From Planctomycetota bacterium (GTDB taxonomy: Bacteria; Planctomycetota; Phycisphaerae; Phycisphaerales; Phycisphaeraceae), in NCBI GenBank assembly GCA_016350165.1, contig CP066225.1, forward strand, positions 3,596,001-3,660,000: a DNA stretch of 64,000 nucleotides. The letters run 5' to 3'. A program made the translations under genes and the position numbers. Of this stretch, positions 44,403 to 54,000 are shown piece by piece. Below the pieces are notes generated by a model. It worked only from the letters and a program-made list of their open reading frames with translations, was not told the origin of the DNA and did no database searches. Positions within the stretch are counted from its first letter, which is position 1; each line of letters starts with the position of its first letter.

Positions 44403-45581
44403 TTATGTGCCGAATTCATTGGAATCGAATTGACGAACGGTTTGGCCGGGGTGTAGTTGTGATGCGCCAGTGGTGACGATTGTGTCGCCGGTGTTGAGGC
44501 CTTCGGTGACGATAGCGTTTTCGGCGGAAAGGTTGCTGATCGAGACGGGTTGCTGGGAAACTGCTTTTGTTTCAGGGTTAACTAACCAGACGAAAGATTG
44601 ATCGCCTTGCTTGAAGATTGCAGAAATCGGTACAGCGAAGCCTAACTCGGGTTTCATTTTGGATGAATCAGGTGGAGCGATGTGGACGGTTGTGGACATG
44701 CCAGGAAGGAGGAGAAAATCTTTAGGGTTAGGCATGACGAATGTGACTTCGTAGGTTTGTGTAATAGGGTTGGCTTCGGATTGATATTCCTTCATGGTGA
44801 GTGGGAATTGCTGATCGGGGATGAAGTCGAAGGTCGCGTACATGGTTTCGGGTTTTTCGTCTTTGTTGCCACGCGCGACGACGGTTTCGGGGATGTCGAC
44901 GATGATCTCGGCTTGCGTGATGTTCTGTAGTGAGATGATGGTTTCTTTGGCTTGTATGTTTTGGAAATTGTCGACGAATTTACGTGCGACGACGCCTGCG
45001 AATGGGGCAGTGAGGGTTGTGTCATCGAGTGCTTTTTGTTCGATGTGTACGGTGGCGCGTGCAGATTGCAGTTGAGCATTTGCGTTGATGAGTTCGACTT
45101 GTGTGGCGGCTTTTCGTTGAACGAGTTGTGCGATTTGTTTTTGTTTGATGTCGGCGGCTTGTAGATTGGCTTCTGCTTTTGCGAGGTTGTTTTCGAAGTC
45201 GCGTGGATCAAGTTGTGCGATGAGTTGACCTTTCTCCAGTTCATCACCTTGCATGGCGGGGAGGTCGATGATTTGACCTGTGACTTGGAATGCGAGGTCG
45301 ACGGATTGTCCGGCTTTAACACGGCCAGGGAAGGTGAGAAGATTTGCTTGTGTGGGTTGGCCGAGGGTGAGGAGTTTTGCTGGGCGAGTGGCTTGGATGC
45401 GCGGTTCTGCTTTGGGTTTTGGGTTGTAGAAGAGTAGTGCGAGGATGGCGATAGCAACGAAGACGATGCCAATGAGTGGGCCTATGCCTAGCTTGAGAAT
45501 GCGCACAAGTATTGGAGATTTGGGTTTGAGAGGATCGGGTTTGTTATCGGGAGGTGGGGACTGTTGTGGTTGATCGTTCAT
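44403..45581 (-). CDS. RND efflux periplasmic adaptor (HlyD/AcrA family)
   Basis: 392 residues. A Pro-rich cytoplasmic head and one transmembrane anchor (about 33-52) precede a lipoyl/barrel-sandwich half (AGQSVDLAFQVTGQIIDLP, KGQLIAQLDPRDFENNLAKAE), a coiled-coil hairpin (about 130-185), the second lipoyl half (LTAPFAGVVARKFVDNFQNIQA) and a beta-barrel plus membrane-proximal domain. It bridges the permease and an outer-membrane channel. It is first gene of a two-gene operon, 39 nt from the permease. GGAAG lies 7 nt before ATG 45581 and abuts the inverted repeat at 45592-45622. Confidence 0.93.
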   Translation of the reverse strand: MNDQPQQSPPPDNKPDPLKPKSPILVRILKLGIGPLIGIVFVAIAILALLFYNPKPKAEPRIQATRPAKLLTLGQPTQANLLTFPGRVKAGQSVDLAFQVTGQIIDLPAMQGDELEKGQLIAQLDPRDFENNLAKAEANLQAADIKQKQIAQLVQRKAATQVELINANAQLQSARATVHIEQKALDDTTLTAPFAGVVARKFVDNFQNIQAKETIISLQNITQAEIIVDIPETVVARGNKDEKPETMYATFDFIPDQQFPLTMKEYQSEANPITQTYEVTFVMPNPKDFLLLPGMSTTVHIAPPDSSKMKPELGFAVPISAIFKQGDQSFVWLVNPETKAVSQQPVSISNLSAENAIVTEGLNTGDTIVTTGASQLHPGQTVRQFDSNEFGT

Positions 45582-45591
45582 GAGATAGCTT

Positions 45592-45622
45592 CCATAGCAT
45601 CACTGTTGTTGTGATGTTATGG
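45592..45622. promoter_or_regulatory. 12-bp inverted repeat next to the ribosome site of the efflux operon
   Basis: CCATAGCATCAC and GTGATGTTATGG with a 7-nt spacer, 11 of 12 Watson-Crick pairs plus one G-T. It begins 11 nt upstream of the adaptor start, where GGAAG is. It could be a repressor operator (TetR or MarR type) or an RNA stem that controls ribosome access. Confidence 0.55.
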
Positions 45623-45695
45623 ATATAGATCGTGCAAGAACGATAGATGAGGGGAAGAAAAGGGGTAGGGGATTATGGTGTGGTAAGTAGGGGGA

Positions 45696-46145
45696 TTAGT
45701 CCTCAGGGATGCCGATGTCTTCGTTCCAGAGGTCTGGATGGTTGGTGATGAAGTCAGACATCATCTGGATACACTTGGGATCGTTGAGGTTGATGAGTTT
45801 GACGCCGTGCTGACGGAAGAGGTCTTCTGCTCCGAGGAAATTTTGGTTTTCGCCGATAACGACGCGTGGGATTTTGTAGAGGAGGGAGGTGCCAGTGCAC
45901 ATGATGCAGGGGGAGAGGGTGGAGGCGAGGGTGAGGGTGTGCCAATCACGACGGCGGCCTGCGGTTTTGATGCAAACAGTTTCAGCGTGGGCGGTTGGGT
46001 CGCCTGACTGAACACGCATGTTGTGACCACGTGCGACGATTTTTCCGTGTTTGTCAGCGAGGACGGAGCCGATGGGAAGGCCGCCTTCTGAGAGTCCGAG
46101 TTGCGCTTCTTTGATGGCTTCGTTGAGGAGTTCCTGATCAGTCAT
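45696..46145 (-). CDS. Cytosine deaminase, yeast Fcy1-like
   Basis: 149 residues, close to the length of Fcy1. It hydrolyses cytosine to uracil for pyrimidine salvage. The zinc site is His53-Ala-Glu55 and PC80IMC83, with Glu55 as proton shuttle. Beyond the general deaminase motifs it shares Fcy1-specific text: GGLPIGSVL, GHNMR, TLSPCIMCTG, IPRVVIGENQNF and a C-terminal WNEDIG. That favours cytosine deaminase over tRNA adenosine deaminase or guanine deaminase. Monocistronic, cytoplasmic. Confidence 0.92.
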   Translation of the reverse strand: MTDQELLNEAIKEAQLGLSEGGLPIGSVLADKHGKIVARGHNMRVQSGDPTAHAETVCIKTAGRRRDWHTLTLASTLSPCIMCTGTSLLYKIPRVVIGENQNFLGAEDLFRQHGVKLINLNDPKCIQMMSDFITNHPDLWNEDIGIPED

Positions 46146-46286
46146 TTTTATGGGCTCTTTGAAAAGGGTGTGGTGTTGCGAATCCTTGTTTTGAGATCAT
46201 TTTAGGATAGTAAGAGGGTTAGATGAGGTAAAGAGTTATTGGCGTGGGAGTTGTGAGGTTTGTGAGTGGGTGGGTATGATGGTGTG

Positions 46287-47210
46287 ATGGGATTTTTGCT
46301 ATTGATGTTTATAGGGTGGCTGATTGTGGTGAGTCTCGCCACGATTGGTTTTGTGTGGAGTTTGCGTCGGCCGCGACGTAAGACATATGCGGTGGCGTTG
46401 GGGAGAGGAGATGCGGTCGATCCTGGGGATCTGGGGTTGGCAGGTGAGGCGGTGCGGTTTGATCTGGGTGATGGTGGGATGACAGATGGGTGGGTATTGG
46501 AGGGTGATGGTGAAGATGATGGAAAGGGAGGGCTGACGGTGGTGATGGTGCATGGGTATGGGGACAGTAAATATGGATTATTAGGTTGGGCGAAGAAGGT
46601 GTGTGAGTTGAAGGTGGCGAAACGTGTGGTGGTTTATGATCAAAGAGGGCAGGGGGAGAGTGAGGGGAAGACGTGCGATTTGGGTGTGAATGAGCCGGGG
46701 GATGTGTTGAAGGTTGTGAATCAGCTGGGTGTGGAAGAATGTGGAGATGTGCTGCTTTATGGTTGCTCGATGGGTGGGGGGACGGCAATAAAGGCAGGGG
46801 TTTTGATGAGCGAGAGTGAGGAAGCAGCACGGCTAGTGGGTGTGATTGTGGATGGGCCCTACAGGTTGTGGGATGAGCCTGTGCGAAATGTGATGAAATT
46901 GAAGAAGTATCCGAGGTGGCCGATGGTCGAGGTTGGGGGCTGGTTGTTGAATATGCAGCTGAAGGGCGGATTGTTTGAAATTGATCGTGTTACAGAGGCA
47001 AAACGGTTAAAATGTCCTCTTTTAGTGCTGCACGGAACGGGGGATCGCGTTTGCAGTTTTGAAAGCGGCAAGCAGATTGCGGAAGCAGCAGTGGATGGTG
47101 AGTTGATAAAGTTTGAAGGGGTCGGGCATCTGGAACTGGCGGAAGCAGATCCAGAACGCTACGCTCAGGGTTTGAAGCAATTTTTTGTTCGGATCCGTGG
47201 GACAAGTTAA
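46287..47210 (+). CDS. Alpha/beta-hydrolase with N-terminal membrane anchor
   Basis: About 307 residues from ATG 46287; a GTG 21 nt earlier is possible. Neither has a clear ribosome site. One N-terminal hydrophobic helix (LLLMFIGWLIVVSLATIGFVWSL) anchors a hydrolase: MVHGYGDSKYG oxyanion loop, VYDQRGQGES, the nucleophile motif YGCSMGG (Ser158 in the longer numbering), GTGDRVCSF and GVGHLELAE for Asp and His. The layout matches membrane-tethered serine aminopeptidase/lysophospholipase-like hydrolases. The gene ends 36 nt before deoC on the same strand; co-transcription is possible. Confidence 0.87.
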   Translation: MGFLLLMFIGWLIVVSLATIGFVWSLRRPRRKTYAVALGRGDAVDPGDLGLAGEAVRFDLGDGGMTDGWVLEGDGEDDGKGGLTVVMVHGYGDSKYGLLGWAKKVCELKVAKRVVVYDQRGQGESEGKTCDLGVNEPGDVLKVVNQLGVEECGDVLLYGCSMGGGTAIKAGVLMSESEEAARLVGVIVDGPYRLWDEPVRNVMKLKKYPRWPMVEVGGWLLNMQLKGGLFEIDRVTEAKRLKCPLLVLHGTGDRVCSFESGKQIAEAAVDGELIKFEGVGHLELAEADPERYAQGLKQFFVRIRGTS

Positions 47211-47246
47211 ACAATAAAGACTTTTATCAGTGAAAGGATGGAACAG

Positions 47247-47951
47247 ATGGATATTGCACGCATGATTGACCACACGCTTTTGAAGGCTGAAGCTCATCGT
47301 ACAGAGGTACGGAAGATAGTTGATGAAGCGATGATTCATGGTTTTGCTTCGGTTTGTGTTAATGGCAGTTTTGTGAAGTCGGTCAGCAAGACTTTGCGTG
47401 CGAGAAGTTCGTCTGTGAAGACCTGTTCAGTGGTTGGTTTTCCGCTTGGTGCGATGAGTGAAAATGTAAAGAAGATGGAAGCAACTGTAGCTGCGAAGGA
47501 TGGATCGGATGAGATCGACTTCGTGGGTAATCTGCCTGCTTTGGTTGAGGGTGATGTTGAGGTGTTGCGTGAACAGTTCGCGACGATCGTAAAGGAAGCA
47601 AGAGCGGTGAATCCTGAGATTGTTGTGAAGGTGATTATTGAGTCTGCATACCTCATGAAGGATGTGGATGATGCGGAAGCAGAGCGTCGTATTGCTGCAG
47701 CATGTCAGGCTGCGATTGAAGGCGGCGTTGATTTTGTGAAGACGTCAACTGGTTTTCATGGTGCAGGTGGTGCAACTGTTGAAGCTGTGGCTTTGATGCG
47801 TAAGCACGCTGGCCCGATTAAGGTGAAAGCGTCTGGCGGTATCCGTAATCTTGATGATGCTAAGCGTATGATAGACGCTGGTGCGGACCGTTTGGGTTGT
47901 TCTGCGGGTGTTCAGATCGTGCAAGGCCTTGAAGGTTCCGACGACTATTAA
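47247..47951 (+). CDS. deoC: Deoxyribose-phosphate aldolase
   Basis: About 234 residues, a class I aldolase splitting 2-deoxyribose 5-phosphate to glyceraldehyde 3-phosphate and acetaldehyde in deoxynucleoside catabolism. Motifs: MIDHTLLKAEA, VVGFPLGAMS, KVIIESAYL, DFVKTSTGF with Schiff-base Lys (168 counted from the upstream ATG) and VKASGGIR with Lys197. I prefer ATG 47247, since AAGG is 9 nt upstream; ATG 47238 would be only 1 nt from it. The stop codon lies inside the loop of the hairpin 47938-47959. kdsA follows without functional link. Confidence 0.95.
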   Translation: MDIARMIDHTLLKAEAHRTEVRKIVDEAMIHGFASVCVNGSFVKSVSKTLRARSSSVKTCSVVGFPLGAMSENVKKMEATVAAKDGSDEIDFVGNLPALVEGDVEVLREQFATIVKEARAVNPEIVVKVIIESAYLMKDVDDAEAERRIAAACQAAIEGGVDFVKTSTGFHGAGGATVEAVALMRKHAGPIKVKASGGIRNLDDAKRMIDAGADRLGCSAGVQIVQGLEGSDDY

Positions 47952-47962
47952 GTCGTCGGTTT
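47938..47962 (+). terminator. Hairpin overlapping the deoC stop codon
   Basis: A perfect 9-bp stem (CCGACGACT/AGTCGTCGG) with a 4-nt loop. TAA begins in the loop, and only three T follow. Either a weak terminator or an mRNA-protecting stem. Confidence 0.55.
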
Positions 47963-48025
47963 GGGGGTAAAGGGTATGGGTAGGAGTTATTTGGGGGCTA
48001 ATCGAAGAATAGAGATTTGATAAAG

Positions 48026-48850
48026 ATGAATACAATCAATGTAGGTGAAGTAAAGATTGGCGGGGAAGAGGGGTTGGCGATTATCGCTGGGCCTTGCACG
48101 TTGGAATCGTATGATTTGTGTATGACAATTGGTGAGGCGGTGAAGGCGAAATGCGAATCGCTTGGAATGAGTTATATCTTCAAAGCTAGCTTTGATAAGG
48201 CGAATCGTAGTTCAATTCATACGCCTCGCGGTCTTGGGATTGATGAGGGATTGAAGCAGCTTGAGAAGATTGGTGCAGCATTGGGTGTGCCTACGACGAC
48301 GGATGTTCATGAGTCGTATCAGGCAGAACAAGTTGGTGAAGTGGTGGATGTGCTACAGATCCCGGCGTTTTTGTGTCGGCAGACTGATTTGCTTGTAGCT
48401 GCGGCGAAGACGGGGAAGGTCGTGAATGTAAAGAAGGGGCAGTTCTTGTCGCCTGCAGAAATGAAGAATGTGGTGAACAAGCTGAGTGAGAGTGGTGCGG
48501 ATCAAGCGGGGATTATGTTGACTGAGCGTGGTACGTTTTTTGGGTACAACCGTTTGGTGAATGACTTTATGGGGTTGGGTGACATGATGGAATATGGTTG
48601 GCCTGTATGTTTTGATGTAACGCATTCGACGCAGCAACCGGGAGGTGAGGGGAATGCTTCGGGTGGTCGACCAGAAAGGGCGCCGTTGCTTGCGAAATGT
48701 GCTGTGGCAGCGGGTGTGCAGTCGCTATTTATTGAGACGCATACAGATCCTTCGCAGGCGTTGAGTGATGGTGCGACGATGTTGCCTTTGGAGCGTACGT
48801 TGACGCTGCTGGAGGAATTGGCGAGATTACACGCAGCTGTGAATGAATAA
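48026..48850 (+). CDS. kdsA: 3-deoxy-8-phosphooctulonate (KDO-8-P) synthase, metal-dependent class
   Basis: 274 residues from ATG 48026 (a TTG at 48017 is an alternative). It condenses phosphoenolpyruvate with arabinose 5-phosphate to give KDO-8-P, needed for lipopolysaccharide. Motifs: IAGPCTLES, FKASFDKANRSS, TDVHESYQ, ITQ-equivalent LCRQTDLL, NVKKGQFLSP, ERGTFFGYN, FDVTHSTQQPG and IETHTDPSQALSDG. The Cys in AGPC (Cys24) is the metal ligand of the class II enzymes such as that of Aquifex; the E. coli class has Asn there. It implies an outer membrane with KDO. Confidence 0.95.
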   Translation: MNTINVGEVKIGGEEGLAIIAGPCTLESYDLCMTIGEAVKAKCESLGMSYIFKASFDKANRSSIHTPRGLGIDEGLKQLEKIGAALGVPTTTDVHESYQAEQVGEVVDVLQIPAFLCRQTDLLVAAAKTGKVVNVKKGQFLSPAEMKNVVNKLSESGADQAGIMLTERGTFFGYNRLVNDFMGLGDMMEYGWPVCFDVTHSTQQPGGEGNASGGRPERAPLLAKCAVAAGVQSLFIETHTDPSQALSDGATMLPLERTLTLLEELARLHAAVNE

Positions 48851-49069
48851 TTGAGCAAAACCGGGGCCAAATGAAACGAAAAACGATGACTTATGAGTCA
48901 GGCTATACGTTTAGACACGTATTTTGCTGTGATATTTGTGCATAAAAAGGTATCATGGGTTCAAATGATATGTGTTGAGTAAGGGGTGTGGGATTGTTGA
49001 GTTGCCAACATCCGAGGGTCATTTATTGCAGCGAATATGGCAGGGCAAAGAAGGTAAAGGAATCATCCG

Positions 49070-51031
49070 ATGAGCATGATTGATCGTGTGGTCAAGAAGG
49101 CGCAACGGCGTATGCTTATGCAGCGCTTGTTGGATGAGATGTGGCTGTGGTTGTTGGTGATGTGTGGGGTGTTTGTTGTGTTGCTGGTGGTGCATTTTGT
49201 ATTAAGAGTCGATGTGCATTGGTGGTGGTTTGGTTTGGTTGGTGGTGTTTGTTTGTTGATTGGTTTGGTAAAAGGATGGGGGAGACGCCCGAGTAAAAAT
49301 GAGGCTGCGGCGGAGATTGACGATCGGTTGTCGCTGAATGATACGCTAAGTACAAGTCTGTATATCAAACAAACAAGTGAGCATCCGTTTTATGAGAAGA
49401 TTGAGCAGGATGCGGTTGCGATTGTGAATGACATTAAATGGCAGAAGAAATTTAGATTGAAATTGCGGTGGAACTGGTTGTGGGTGCCGGTGTGTTATGG
49501 TGCTGTATTGATGGCCGGGTTCTATCTTGCGAATAGTCGTTTCGATATGTTTGGTGTTGCAGCGAAAAAAAGAGAGGTCGCAACTGCTGAAGCGGAGAAG
49601 AAGAATATACAGCAGGATATTCAACAGATTCGTACGATGATGAAACAGGTTGAGATGCCAAAGAAAAAACGGGGAGAATCGAATCTGCAAGCACTGATGA
49701 AAGAATTGGGTGATATCAAGAGACGTGATTTTGGTTCGAGTAAACAGAGAGAAAAAGCGATATCGCAAATTGCGGAGCTTAATCAAGAGATTGATCGTGA
49801 GGCGTTTGATCGTAAGGGAAAATTAGATTGGATGAAGAAAACGTTCAGTAAGATTGATCCGGACGTTTATGGGCCTGCAGATCAATTTGCAAAGACAATG
49901 CGAAGTGGAGATTTTGCAAAAGCACAGGATGCGCTGAAGGAATTATCAGCGGATGTAGAAAGTGGGGCGATGAGTGAGAATGAGAAAATTGCACTTGAAA
50001 AGCAATTTGCCAGTATAGCTGATCAGTTGAATGAAGTTGCGCAGAAGCAAAAACAGCTAGAAAAACAAGCTCAAAAAGAGATTGATGATGAGCTAAAGAA
50101 AGCAGGGCTTGATCAAAAGCAGCGTGAAGAATTAAAAAAGCAAAATTACGATCAGGAACAAGTTAACGAGATGTTGAAGAAGGAAGGGATGTCACAGCAG
50201 AAAGCTTCACAAATGGCGAAGCAGATGCAGAAACAATCTAAACAAGCAAAACGTAAGCAGAGGCAAAGTAAAGCGGCTGATCAGTTTGCGAAGTCGATGG
50301 GAAAAATGTCACGAAGTATGCAGAAGGATAAGTCTAATCAATCAGATCAGAATCAATCCCAGCAAAATCAATCACAAGCCAGTAAAGAACAATCGCAAGA
50401 GCCATCTCAGCAAGCTAGTCAGTTTGAAAAGGGGTCATGGTCGGCTCAGCAACAGTTAAAGCAAATGCAACAGATGCAATGGGAAATGCAGAAGATGCAA
50501 CAAGCTCAGCAGAAGATGCAACAAGCGATGGAAAAGATGGCTCAGAAAAATTGCAAGCAATGTTCAGGGCAAGGTTGTTCTTTATGTAATGGAACAGGTA
50601 AGCAAGTCGAGCACAAGAATGGAGCAAGTGGTCAGGGAATACAAGTTACGGAGCGTGTGCAAGGTGGTCAGAAACTAATGAATGGTACAGGTGAAAAACA
50701 TCAAGCTACTCGCCAAGGTGGGACTAAAGCAGGGAAGGGTACTGGAGATTTTCGTGGGATTGGACGTACAACGACCGGATCACAATCACACATGAGTAAG
50801 GATATAAAAGATCGACAGGGGCGAGTGATTACTGATTGGATGGAGGATGGGGAGAATTATGCTGGAGATATGCAGGTTGAGGTCAATACAGATGTAACAC
50901 AAGCTGTAGAAAATGCGGAACGTGCGGTAACAGATGATCGAGTATCTCGGCGTCATCGTGCAACAATAAAAAGATATTTCAATAAGTTGCCGGAGGTAAC
51001 GAAAAGTACAGCACCAGCCGCGCCTGAGTAG
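49070..51031 (+). CDS. Membrane-anchored coiled-coil protein with a DnaJ-like Cys motif, first gene of the VWA operon
   Basis: 653 residues. Two closely spaced hydrophobic segments (about 24-45 and 50-68), a basic linker, another membrane segment (about 143-160), then a long Gln/Lys/Met-rich coiled coil (about 165-490). At 495-510 stands a double zinc-ribbon-type motif, C-x2-C-x-G-x-G-C-x2-C-x-G-x-G, half of the DnaJ Cys-rich domain, followed by a Gly-rich stretch and a helical tail. Its N terminus resembles DUF4175-like proteins near VWA genes. It probably scaffolds or senses in the envelope. It precedes the VWA gene by 55 nt and is likely co-transcribed. Confidence 0.85.
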   Translation: MSMIDRVVKKAQRRMLMQRLLDEMWLWLLVMCGVFVVLLVVHFVLRVDVHWWWFGLVGGVCLLIGLVKGWGRRPSKNEAAAEIDDRLSLNDTLSTSLYIKQTSEHPFYEKIEQDAVAIVNDIKWQKKFRLKLRWNWLWVPVCYGAVLMAGFYLANSRFDMFGVAAKKREVATAEAEKKNIQQDIQQIRTMMKQVEMPKKKRGESNLQALMKELGDIKRRDFGSSKQREKAISQIAELNQEIDREAFDRKGKLDWMKKTFSKIDPDVYGPADQFAKTMRSGDFAKAQDALKELSADVESGAMSENEKIALEKQFASIADQLNEVAQKQKQLEKQAQKEIDDELKKAGLDQKQREELKKQNYDQEQVNEMLKKEGMSQQKASQMAKQMQKQSKQAKRKQRQSKAADQFAKSMGKMSRSMQKDKSNQSDQNQSQQNQSQASKEQSQEPSQQASQFEKGSWSAQQQLKQMQQMQWEMQKMQQAQQKMQQAMEKMAQKNCKQCSGQGCSLCNGTGKQVEHKNGASGQGIQVTERVQGGQKLMNGTGEKHQATRQGGTKAGKGTGDFRGIGRTTTGSQSHMSKDIKDRQGRVITDWMEDGENYAGDMQVEVNTDVTQAVENAERAVTDDRVSRRHRATIKRYFNKLPEVTKSTAPAAPE

Positions 51032-51086
51032 TTTCGGAGTGGTGTCTAATTTGTTTGTTATTTTTGAAAAGATATAAGGCAGGCAT

Positions 51087-54000
51087 TTGAGTTTTTCGTT
51101 CGATCATACTGAATTTTTGTGGTTGCTGCTCATAACGGGCCCGGTTGTGTATTTGGGGTGGCGCAGCCTTAGAGCGATGGATCACTTGCGACGATGGTTA
51201 GCTATTGGATTCCGTTTGCTGTTGCTGCTGTTAATCGTGTTTATGCTGGCAGGGCTTCAAACGGTACGTCGTAATGATGTGATGACTGTTATTGCAGTGT
51301 TGGATCAATCGGAATCGGTAAGGAAATTTGCGAAGCCTCCTCAAAACTTGCGTGATTCAACTGAAAATAATAAAAACAATGGTTATTCGATTGAGCAATG
51401 GCAAGAAGATCTTGTTCGTCTTGTGACTAGAGATCGTAATTCTGATGATTTGGTCAGTGTGATTTCTTATGCTGATCGTCCGATTGTTCGGTCTTTGCCT
51501 AGTCGTGATCCTGATTTGCAATCAGCTGTTCGGATTAATTCAGAGGGTGGCACGGATACGGCTGCGGCGATACGTACTGCGATAGCACAAGCGAAATCAG
51601 ATTCTTCTGCAAAGATTCTTCTTTGTAGTGATATGAATGATGCTAATTCAGAAGATGTTTTAGCCGCTGCCAGAGACGCAGCTGTTGCTGGCATACCGAT
51701 TAGCGTCGCTCCGGTTCCATATGATGTTCGTGATGAAGTTGTTGTTAAAGCGATTCATGTACCTAAGGATGTACGTGAGGGTCAAACCGTTCGATTACGT
51801 GTAGAGCTTGAGGCGACTGATCCGACGGAAGGGGATCTTTATATTCTTTATGACGATCAATTCGTTTCAGTTCTAGATGGTAAGAGAAGTTTGTTTGTTG
51901 CTAAAGAAGATTGGGTATATAACTCAGGGCAAACAGAAACAGGTCGTCATTTTGTAGCTATCAAGGCGATTAACTTGCCTTTAAAACATAGTGGAATCAA
52001 TCAATTTCAGGCCATATTTTCATCAAATGAAGCAGATCATGTTGATCGAATTGTTGCAAATAATGTGGCTGAGTCATTTACGATCGTCAGAGGAAAAGGA
52101 AAATTACTTTTTGTTGATGGTATTGGTGGTAACTCTGGCTTAATTTTGCCTCGTTCATTAATGTCGCATGGCATGCATATGGATATTGTTCCGCCAGATA
52201 AATTTCCTGACACACTCGAAAAACTACAGAATTATGATGCGGTTATTTTTCAGAGTGTTTCAGCTGAGTACATCAATTATCAACAACAAGAAAATATTGT
52301 CTCGTATGTGCATGATTTAGGTGGCGGTTTCGTAATGATCGGAGGGCCGGATTCGTTTGGAGCAGGGGGATGGACTAACTCTAAATTAGATAAAACTATT
52401 TTGCCTGTGACTTGCCAAATACCAGCTAAAACTATCTTGCCATCCGGAGCGTTGGTTTTAGTGATTGATCATTCTGGTTCGATGGCCAATTCAGTGATAG
52501 GGTCTAGATTCAATCAACAAGTATTAGCCAATGAAGCGGCTGTTTTAGCGTTAAAGACGCTTTATCCGCAGGATTTAGTTGGTGTGGTTGCATTTAGTGG
52601 TAGTGCAGAGATGGTGTGGGATATACAGGTGAATGCCCAGCCTCATGAACTCGCTGCTCGTGTGCGATCGATTGCTCCAGCAGGTGGTACAAATATCTAT
52701 GCTGGATTGGAGCTAGCTTTTGAAAAGCTAGCTCCTTTGCGTACGCAAGATGCTGCAATTAAGCACGTGATATTACTGACTGATGGTAATTCGTCGAGTG
52801 ATAATTATGTGAAATTATTAGGCAAGATGATGAAGACAAATATTACGCTTTCAACAGTTGGTATTGGTGATGCGAAAAAAAGTCAATTGCTTCATCAGCT
52901 TGCACGTATGGGCGGAGGTAAGTATCACCCTGTGCATGATCCTAATAACCTGCCTCAGATATTTGTTAAGGAAGCGAAAACGATACGTAAGAATCTCATC
53001 AAAGAAGTTGCTTTTACACCAAGTGCGAGGGATGTTGACTCACCACTTTTAACTAGCATTAGTGAACTGCCTTTACTTCAAGGCTATGTGCTAACGGGAG
53101 AGAAACACGAAGCAAATGTTTTTAATGCTTTATTGGGACCGGAAGAAGAACCTTTACTTGCGCACATGCAAGTAGGATTGGGACGTACTGTTGCTTTTAC
53201 TTCTGATGCTCATAATAGATGGGCTGTGAATTGGCTTGGTTGGGATCAATATGAAAATTTTTGGGCACGAGTAGTTCGTTATGTTGCTAGGCCAACACAA
53301 AGTCGGGAGTACGACGTTTTTGCGCGTGTCGAAGGTGATCATATTAAGGTGAGATTAGATGCGGGCCATATTGAAGAGAATGCTTCGAAATATAGTAATC
53401 GCATGAGTTTTCAGAATGATCTTCTCGTGCAAGGTGCAGCGATATTGCCTGATGGCACAGTTGAGAAGATTGAATTAGAGCAAGTGGGGCCAGGTTTATA
53501 CGAAGCAAAAATGTCTGCAGAACAAGAGGGAAATTACGTTCTGGAATTACAGATGGTTGATGAAGAAGGAAAAGTGATGCGTGCATCAACTGGTGTAACG
53601 CGTTTGCCGGGTGAAGAGCTTCGTCGATTTAGAACAAATTTAAATTTAGCTGGTCAGGTCGCAGAGATTACAGGTGGCCATATTATCCTGCCTACAAATT
53701 ATCAGCCGGACAGCTTATTTGCTGGGGAGCGTCCAGTGACAAAAACAATGCGATCTATTTGGCGATACTTGCTCGTATTGTTATTGATCGCATTTTTCGT
53801 AGATGTTGCAAATAGACGTATTTCATGGGATACCAATGAAGTTTTTGCATGGTATCAAAAGCGTAAGGCAGAGCGTGCACGAAGACATCAAAGGGCTTCA
53901 GTTCAAACGATTTCAACATTAAGACAAACACGTGAACGTACTACAGTTGGTATGGAGGGGAATGAGGATGCACTAGCATCAGCAGCATTGACTGTTGATG

